From NCBI GenBank assembly GCA_945860255.1, contig CAMAQI010000091.1:1-8692 (forward strand): a DNA stretch of 8,692 nt, in the 5' to 3' direction. The position numbers and the translations under genes were made by a program. Below, piece by piece: positions 4,974-8,692 of this stretch (the first letter of the stretch is position 1; each line of letters starts with the position of its first letter). Below the pieces are notes generated by a model. The model was not told the origin of the DNA and did no database searches. It worked only from the letters and a program-made list of their open reading frames with translations. This stretch comes from Methylacidiphilum caldifontis. Its GTDB lineage: Bacteria > Verrucomicrobiota > Verrucomicrobiia > Methylacidiphilales > CAMAQI01.

Positions 4974-6803
4974 TTACAGACTGCGTTGATTTATTTCTTC
5001 TATGAGTCGACTTAAAAAGAGATCCCAAGGCATTGCCCCTTCATCACCTTTCTTCCGGCTTCGCACAGACACTTGATTTTGCGTGATTTCACGCTCACCA
5101 AGGATGAGCGTATAAGGAATTTTCCACGTCTGCGCAAGCCGAATCTTTGATCCGATCTTATCGCCACGGATATCCAGCTCGGCGCGAACCCCTTTTTCTC
5201 GAAGAATTTGAGCGATTTTTTTCGCATATTCTTCCTGCTTTTCACTCACGGTTGCAATCCGAACCTGCTCCGGAGCAAGCCACACCGGAAAGTCGCCGCC
5301 AAAATGCTCAATTAAAAATCCGATAAATCTTTCGTGCGTTCCAAGCGGCGCACGATGGATGCAAATCGGGGTCTCTTTCGAGTTCTGCGAAGTGGTATAA
5401 ACAAGATCAAATTTTTTCGGCACAGCAAAGTCGACTTGGTTCGTGGCAATCGTAAACTCGCGACCGATCGCACTCCAAACCTGAACATCGATCTTCGGTC
5501 CGTAAAAAGCCCCTTCATCCGGAACCTCTACATAGTCGATTCCACTCTTGATCAACACATCCCGCACCATCGCCTCGGTCTTTAACCAAAGCTCAGGCTC
5601 ATTGACATATTTCTCTCCCAACTTCGAGGGGGCATGAGTCGAAAAACGCATCCGATATTTTTCAAATCCGAAGATTTTAAAATACTTCAAATAAAGCTGA
5701 TTCACCGCATGAAATTCCGCTTCAAACTGCTCTTCGGTACAATAGATATGCGCATCGTTCATCTGCATCGAACGCACGCGCATTAACCCAAAAAGTTCTC
5801 CGGATTGCTCGTACCGATAACAAGTTCCATATTCCGCAAGTCGAACCGGTAAATCGCGATAGCTACGCGGAACAGCCCCGAAAATCTTATGATGATGAGG
5901 GCAATTCATCGCTTTTAAATAATATTTCTGTGACTCCCCCCCAGTATCCTCACAAAACTCCATCGGTGGAAACATACTCTCTTTGTAATAAGGAAGATGA
6001 CCACTGGTCAGATACATCGATTCACGAGCTAAATGGGGCGTGCGAACCCGTTGATAGCCGGCCTGAAACTCCGTCTCTTTCGCTAATCGCTCCAGCTCCT
6101 CAATCAAAACCGTCCCTCGCGGCATCCAAAGGGGAAGCCCAGGACCGACCTGATCATCAAAGGTAAAAAGCTCAAGTTCTTTACCGAGCTTACGGTGATC
6201 TCGCTTCTTCGCCTCTTCGATCATCGCAAAATGAGCTTCCATTTCTTGAGTGGTCGCAAAAGCGGTTCCGTAAATTCGTTGAAGCTGAGGATTTTTCTCA
6301 TCCCCCTTATAGTAAGCACTCGCCACATGCGTCAGCTTAAAGGCCACTAACTTTCCCGTGTGTTCAATATGAGGTCCAGCACAAAGGTCGATGAAATCCC
6401 CATTTTGATAGAGAGTAATAATCTCGTTCTCCGGAATATTTTGTATGATATCGAGTTTAAAAACACTTTCCTTCTCTCGATCACCAAGGGCCGCAATCCG
6501 TCCCTTTTGGGCCATCGCCATCGCCTCATCACGAGAAACCTCTTTGCGTTCAAAGAGTTGCTTTTCTTGAGCGATCTTGCGCATCTCTTTTTCAATCCGA
6601 GGAAAATCTTCAGGAGAGATCCGATGAGTCAGATCCATATCATAATAAAAACCGACCTCCACCGGAGGACCGGCAGCAAACTGAACTTCAGGCCAAATAC
6701 GCGCCACCGCGGTCGCCAGAACGTGCGCACAGGAGTGACGCAACCGTTCGAGGTCCGTCATTTTCGGTTCCGCATTCACTAGTTTTTGAGGATCATTCGA
6801 CAT
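4974..6803 (-). CDS. thrS: Threonine--tRNA ligase lacking the TGS domain
   Basis: 609 residues. It charges tRNA-Thr with threonine and edits misattached serine. The editing domain begins almost at once: HSCAH (H23, H27) and DLCAGPH (C141, H145) keep the editing residues. The class II catalytic core follows, with zinc ligands C301 (MNCPHH), H352 (NDAH) and H483 (CIHRA), motif 2 around R330-R344 and motif 3 around GTHERFIGF (488-496). The anticodon-binding domain covers about 510-609. The N-terminal TGS domain (about 60 residues in E. coli ThrRS) is absent, and an in-frame stop five codons upstream of the ATG excludes a longer start. MNCPHH replaces the E. coli MNCPGH. The start has no Shine-Dalgarno sequence and lies 49 bp after the toxin gene. 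I see no T-box leader. Confidence 0.97.
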   Translation of the reverse strand: MSNDPQKLVNAEPKMTDLERLRHSCAHVLATAVARIWPEVQFAAGPPVEVGFYYDMDLTHRISPEDFPRIEKEMRKIAQEKQLFERKEVSRDEAMAMAQKGRIAALGDREKESVFKLDIIQNIPENEIITLYQNGDFIDLCAGPHIEHTGKLVAFKLTHVASAYYKGDEKNPQLQRIYGTAFATTQEMEAHFAMIEEAKKRDHRKLGKELELFTFDDQVGPGLPLWMPRGTVLIEELERLAKETEFQAGYQRVRTPHLARESMYLTSGHLPYYKESMFPPMEFCEDTGGESQKYYLKAMNCPHHHKIFGAVPRSYRDLPVRLAEYGTCYRYEQSGELFGLMRVRSMQMNDAHIYCTEEQFEAEFHAVNQLYLKYFKIFGFEKYRMRFSTHAPSKLGEKYVNEPELWLKTEAMVRDVLIKSGIDYVEVPDEGAFYGPKIDVQVWSAIGREFTIATNQVDFAVPKKFDLVYTTSQNSKETPICIHRAPLGTHERFIGFLIEHFGGDFPVWLAPEQVRIATVSEKQEEYAKKIAQILREKGVRAELDIRGDKIGSKIRLAQTWKIPYTLILGEREITQNQVSVRSRKKGDEGAMPWDLFLSRLIEEINQRSL

Positions 6804-6852
6804 GGGAGGGCGAGGCTAGCCAAGAGAGAGCGCTTTCGCCAAGAGAAAAATC

Positions 6853-7107
6853 TCAACGATAGACTTCTTTTCGGTGTCCCACGACGACAACAAGGATAAT
6901 CAGACGATCTTCTTGAATTTCATAAATGACGCGATAATCGCCAACACGAATCCTCCACGCTTCTCGTCCAGAGAGTTTTTTGCAGTTTGGAGGTCTCGAA
7001 ACCGTTGAAAGACTCAGAATCACCTTTGATATCTTTTCACGCATCAGAAAAGGCAGACGATCCAATGATTTTTGAGCTGATTTTGAAATAAAAACAGTAA
7101 ATGTCAT
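6853..7107 (-). CDS. RelE/ParE-family toxin of a type II toxin-antitoxin system
   Basis: 84 residues with the RelE/ParE plan: FISKSAQKSLDRLP, a helix pair, NCKKLSGREAWRIRVGDYRV (41-60), then YEIQEDRLIILVVVVGHRKEVYR to the end. Basic and aromatic residues used by RelE-type mRNA endonucleases are present (R52, R54, R59, H78, R79, Y83). Subgroup assignment, ribosome-dependent RelE or gyrase-binding ParE, cannot be settled by eye, but the GREAWRIRVGDYRVIYEI pattern is closer to RelE. The start overlaps the antitoxin stop by four bases (ATGA) and has no strong ribosome binding site, so synthesis is likely coupled to the antitoxin. Its stop is 49 bp before thrS, in the same direction. Confidence 0.93.
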   Translation of the reverse strand: MTFTVFISKSAQKSLDRLPFLMREKISKVILSLSTVSRPPNCKKLSGREAWRIRVGDYRVIYEIQEDRLIILVVVVGHRKEVYR

Positions 7108-7310
7108 TTTTTTCGGACTACCCTGCTTTTAACGCTGACCCCATTAAATGGCATATAAGTTTGTTTCTTTTTTTTAGCAGAATCATAAACGCGGATATCA
7201 TCCAACTCCTCAAGCGCCTCTATAATTTTTTGCCACTCCTTCAAAGAAACTAAAACGGACTTCCTCTTCGCATTTTCGTCAACGATATACTCTGGGTGTA
7301 AAGCAACCAT
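7104..7310 (-). CDS. Antitoxin partner of the RelE-type toxin (Phd/RelB-like)
   Basis: 68 residues. The N-terminus (LHPEYIVDENAKRKSVLVSLKEW) resembles Phd/YefM-like antitoxins found with this toxin type. The middle (EALEELDDIRVYDSAK, 31-46) is the usual acidic helix before the toxin-binding part. The tail (MPFNGVSVKSRVVRKK) is unusually basic; only MPF fits the usual IPF motif. The gene precedes the toxin, overlaps it by ATGA, and has a Shine-Dalgarno sequence (AAGGA, 7321-7317) six bases before its ATG. A palindrome and a candidate promoter lie just upstream, consistent with the autorepression usual for such antitoxins. Confidence 0.88.
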   Translation of the reverse strand: MVALHPEYIVDENAKRKSVLVSLKEWQKIIEALEELDDIRVYDSAKKKKQTYMPFNGVSVKSRVVRKK

Positions 7311-7324
7311 ATGATTTCCTTTTT

Positions 7325-7342
7325 ATAATAACTCTTTATTAT
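7325..7342. promoter_or_regulatory. Perfect 7-bp palindrome, candidate antitoxin operator
   Basis: ATAATAA-CTCT-TTATTAT is a perfect inverted repeat 15 bp before the antitoxin ATG. It covers the start point predicted from the -10 element at 7349-7354. Placement and symmetry fit an autoregulatory operator bound by an antitoxin dimer. The AT-rich sequence makes chance palindromes more likely. Confidence 0.5.
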
Positions 7343-7348
7343 GTTCAA

Positions 7349-7376
7349 TTTATAAAGTTTAGCCCACATTTCACAA
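7349..7376 (-). promoter_or_regulatory. Candidate sigma-70 promoter of the toxin-antitoxin operon
   Basis: On the minus strand TTGTGA (7376-7371) and TATAAA (7354-7349) are 16 bp apart, close to the consensus TTGACA/TATAAT. The expected start point, near 7342, falls in the palindrome and would give a leader of about 32 nt carrying the antitoxin Shine-Dalgarno sequence. This may also be the main promoter for thrS and the genes beyond it. Confidence 0.5.
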
Positions 7377-7447
7377 GTCTATTATCTCCTCAATTTCGAG
7401 AACGATAGCAGCTTGCCATTTGTCAAAATTTAAATAATTTAGATGCC

Positions 7448-7675
7448 ATGGACTTTGCACAAACCCTTGATCCGGAAGTACTCGATTGGTATCGAATGAC
7501 TCCTCTGGAGCGTTGGAAAGAGTCCGAACGTTTATTACACCATTACCTTGAAATGGGAGGCTCTCTTGATCCCGAACCCGATTCTCAAAGTCCTTTTAAC
7601 GATGCGCTCTTTCCAAGTCAAAGCACTTCTCATGGGGGGGCAGGCTTGCGTGCTCTACGGCGCAGCGGAATTTAG
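7448..7675 (+). CDS. Small protein with DPEPDSQSPF motif, paired with the nucleotidyltransferase
   Basis: 75 residues of unknown function. The first ~52 look like a real conserved protein: DPEVLDWYRMTPLERWKESE, then YLEMGGSLDPEPDSQSPF (33-50). I recall small proteins with this motif encoded directly before nucleotidyltransferases of the type that follows. From about residue 53 the DNA also encodes, in the +1 frame, the start of the nucleotidyltransferase domain, so the tail (SHGGAGLRALRRSGI) may be native in a natural overlap or the read-out of a deletion junction. The ATG at 7448 has no Shine-Dalgarno sequence. It lies divergent from the antitoxin across a 137-bp AT-rich gap. Confidence 0.65.
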   Translation: MDFAQTLDPEVLDWYRMTPLERWKESERLLHHYLEMGGSLDPEPDSQSPFNDALFPSQSTSHGGAGLRALRRSGI

Positions 7676-8306
7676 CCGGGATACCGATTTCGCGATTTTA
7701 GCAGAAGACTCCAACCTTCTCGCCTTGTCCAATGCACTCGAAAAACTAGAGGCCCACTGCATCGCAGTTCCACCCTTCGAACGCCGCTATCTTGATGCAG
7801 GACACGCCATCCATTTTAGATCCCAGCACTCTGATTCAAAAGGAATGAGAATCGATATCATGTCACGGTTAAGAGGAGTCGATGATTTTGAAACCCTTTG
7901 GGAGAGACGGACCACCTTCGATCTCCGAGGGGAGTTAATCGAAGTGATCTCACTTCCCGATCTTATTCAGGCCAAAAAGACGCAAAGAGATAAGGACTGG
8001 CCGATGATTCGTCGCCTTGTGGAATCCCACTATGTCCAGAATCAGGAAAATCCCTCTGAAGCTCAAATCCGATTTTGGCTCTTGGAGGCAAGAACCCCTG
8101 AAATACTGATGAATATGGGATTACACCATCCGGAAATTACATTGGAGCTTTCAATCCGCCGCCCGCTTTTAAAAGATATTACCTCCTCTACACTTGAATA
8201 TATTCAATCTTCCCTGAATCAAGAAGAGCAACAGATACGTTCTCTCGATCGAAATTATTGGCTCCCTCTTAAAAAAGAATTAGAAACACTCCGACATCAA
8301 AAATAA
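7548..8306 (+). CDS. Nucleotidyltransferase-fold protein (MNT/AbiEii-like)
   Basis: 252 residues from the longest start. The nucleotidyltransferase signature is complete: a hydrophobic strand VKALLMGG (24-31), then DTD (D45, D47) and a third carboxylate in RIDIMS (D103). KTQRDKDWPMIRRL (144-157) matches the helix after the catalytic sheet in antitoxin-type nucleotidyltransferases. The C-terminal third is helical and ends in a charged EEQQIRSLDRNYWLPLKKEL segment. Such proteins transfer a nucleotide to RNA or protein, often in defence or toxin-antitoxin modules; the substrate here is unknown. The true start is uncertain: ATG 7548 lies deep in the preceding gene and gives an odd N-terminus, while ATG 7602 starts MRSFQVKALLMGG and fits better. 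Neither has a Shine-Dalgarno sequence. Confidence 0.85.
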   Translation: MKWEALLIPNPILKVLLTMRSFQVKALLMGGQACVLYGAAEFSRDTDFAILAEDSNLLALSNALEKLEAHCIAVPPFERRYLDAGHAIHFRSQHSDSKGMRIDIMSRLRGVDDFETLWERRTTFDLRGELIEVISLPDLIQAKKTQRDKDWPMIRRLVESHYVQNQENPSEAQIRFWLLEARTPEILMNMGLHHPEITLELSIRRPLLKDITSSTLEYIQSSLNQEEQQIRSLDRNYWLPLKKELETLRHQK

Positions 8307-8398
8307 ACCAACAATATTTCTTTCGAACGTTTGTGTCGAAACCGCTCCGCGATCCGATCACTCACCCTCTGCATCGTCATCGGCGAAAGTTGCCCCAT
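8297..8398 (-). CDS. Possible 33-residue ORF coupled to the ERCC4 nuclease gene
   Basis: The nuclease stop TAA (8400-8398) overlaps an ATG (8398-8396) as TAATG, a typical translational-coupling arrangement. The ORF runs 33 codons to TGA at 8299-8297, overlapping the end of the convergent nucleotidyltransferase gene by 10 bp. The product starts MGQLSPMTMQRVSDRIAERF and is basic and probably helical. I do not recognise it. It fills the gap between two genes almost exactly, but a chance ORF of this size is common. Confidence 0.25.
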   Translation of the reverse strand: MGQLSPMTMQRVSDRIAERFRHKRSKEILLVYF

Positions 8399-8692
8399 TA
8401 TTTTTCTGAAATCACTTTCCTCCATTTTTTAATCTGTTCTTCCGCAACCCCTTTCATCTCCCTCCATTGTTCATTGGAAGCATCCACAAAAGCCTCAATG
8501 GTTCCAAAATGATCCAAAATCTGAACCGACCTCTTCGGTCCGACTCCGGGCAATCCCTGTAAAAAATAACTCCGACGTTTCTTCCAACCTTTGGGTCGAA
8601 TCCCCCCGCGATTCACGGCTAGAACCCTATTTTTCCACTCCTGATGATGAAGATAACCGAGAAACTTTAAACTTTCCTCAGCACTGTTCGAC
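8398..8692 (-). CDS. ERCC4-type nuclease, C-terminal part (runs off the right edge)
   Basis: The frame is open from the right edge to TAA at 8400-8398, giving the last 97 residues. They begin SNSAEESLKFLGYLHHQEWK, the end of an ERCC4 nuclease domain, followed by NRVLAVNRGGIRPKGWKKRR. Two helix-hairpin-helix motifs follow: LQGLPGVGPKRS and MKGVAEEQIKKW. XPF/Mus81/Hef-related nucleases cut branched or flap DNA and use these motifs to bind DNA. The GTG at 8616 could start a 72-residue ORF, but the upstream codons match the same family, so it is internal. The catalytic ERKxxxD motif would lie outside the window. Confidence 0.85.
   Translation of the reverse strand, partial: SNSAEESLKFLGYLHHQEWKNRVLAVNRGGIRPKGWKKRRSYFLQGLPGVGPKRSVQILDHFGTIEAFVDASNEQWREMKGVAEEQIKKWRKVISEK

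Noticed and set aside
6804..6852. T-box leader or separate promoter before thrS
   Set aside because: Only 49 bp separate the toxin stop from thrS. There is no room for a T-box and no -10-like sequence; only a weak GGCGA/TCGCC stem is visible.
7413..7447. Leaderless promoter for the small DPEPD-motif gene (TTGCCA at 7413, TAATTT at 7435)
   Set aside because: The spacing is acceptable, but the -10 candidate matches the consensus at only three of six positions in AT-rich DNA, so it is not supported well enough.
8398..8616. Free-standing 72-residue helix-hairpin-helix protein starting at GTG 8616
   Set aside because: The frame stays open to the window edge, and the upstream residues match the end of an ERCC4 nuclease, so the GTG is internal to a larger gene.

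Overview
The window looks like chromosomal DNA of a bacterium with medium-to-low GC. Two things suggest Verrucomicrobiota or a neighbouring PVC phylum: the C-terminal domain of the third gene resembles proteins I recall from that group, and the intergenic repeats (GGAGCGGTCGCG copies, degenerate CTTGGCGGT nonamers) look like theirs. No rRNA or other phylogenetic marker was compared, so this is tentative. The core is the conserved translation cluster thrS-infC-rpmI-rplT; the flanks are accessory.

Layout. (1) Positions 1-3012, plus strand: the last codons of a membrane protein ending in four arginines (probably a GldG-like ABC-transport auxiliary subunit), then a DUF4340 protein built of four tandem modules, then a membrane-anchored protein with a proline-rich stalk and a helical TPR-like segment. 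Gaps of about 20 bp suggest one operon acting at the cell envelope. (2) Positions 3013-3724: about 710 bp without a convincing gene but full of structure: nested inverted repeats, a GC-rich direct repeat, degenerate nonamers and four hairpins, including the likely terminator of the translation operon. (3) Positions 3725-6803, minus strand: thrS, infC, rpmI, rplT in that transcription order. ThrRS has no TGS domain. infC must start at a non-AUG codon, and IF3 carries an acidic tail. (4) Positions 6853-7310, minus strand: a RelE/ParE-type toxin-antitoxin pair directly upstream of thrS and in the same direction. It has its own candidate promoter and a perfect palindrome at the predicted transcription start; I see no separate thrS promoter. 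(5) Positions 7448-8306, plus strand: a small protein with a DPEPDSQSPF motif and an out-of-frame overlapping nucleotidyltransferase. (6) Positions 8297-8692, minus strand: the C-terminus of an ERCC4-type nuclease with helix-hairpin-helix motifs, running off the right edge, followed by a 33-codon ORF overlapping it as TAATG.

Functionally the window joins an envelope transport-like operon, a translation-factor operon whose promoter region may have been taken over by a toxin-antitoxin cassette, and a mobile-looking nucleotidyltransferase pair. I see no complete new system. The best leads are the inverted-repeat intergenic element, the toxin-antitoxin/thrS arrangement, and the overlapping small-protein/nucleotidyltransferase pair.
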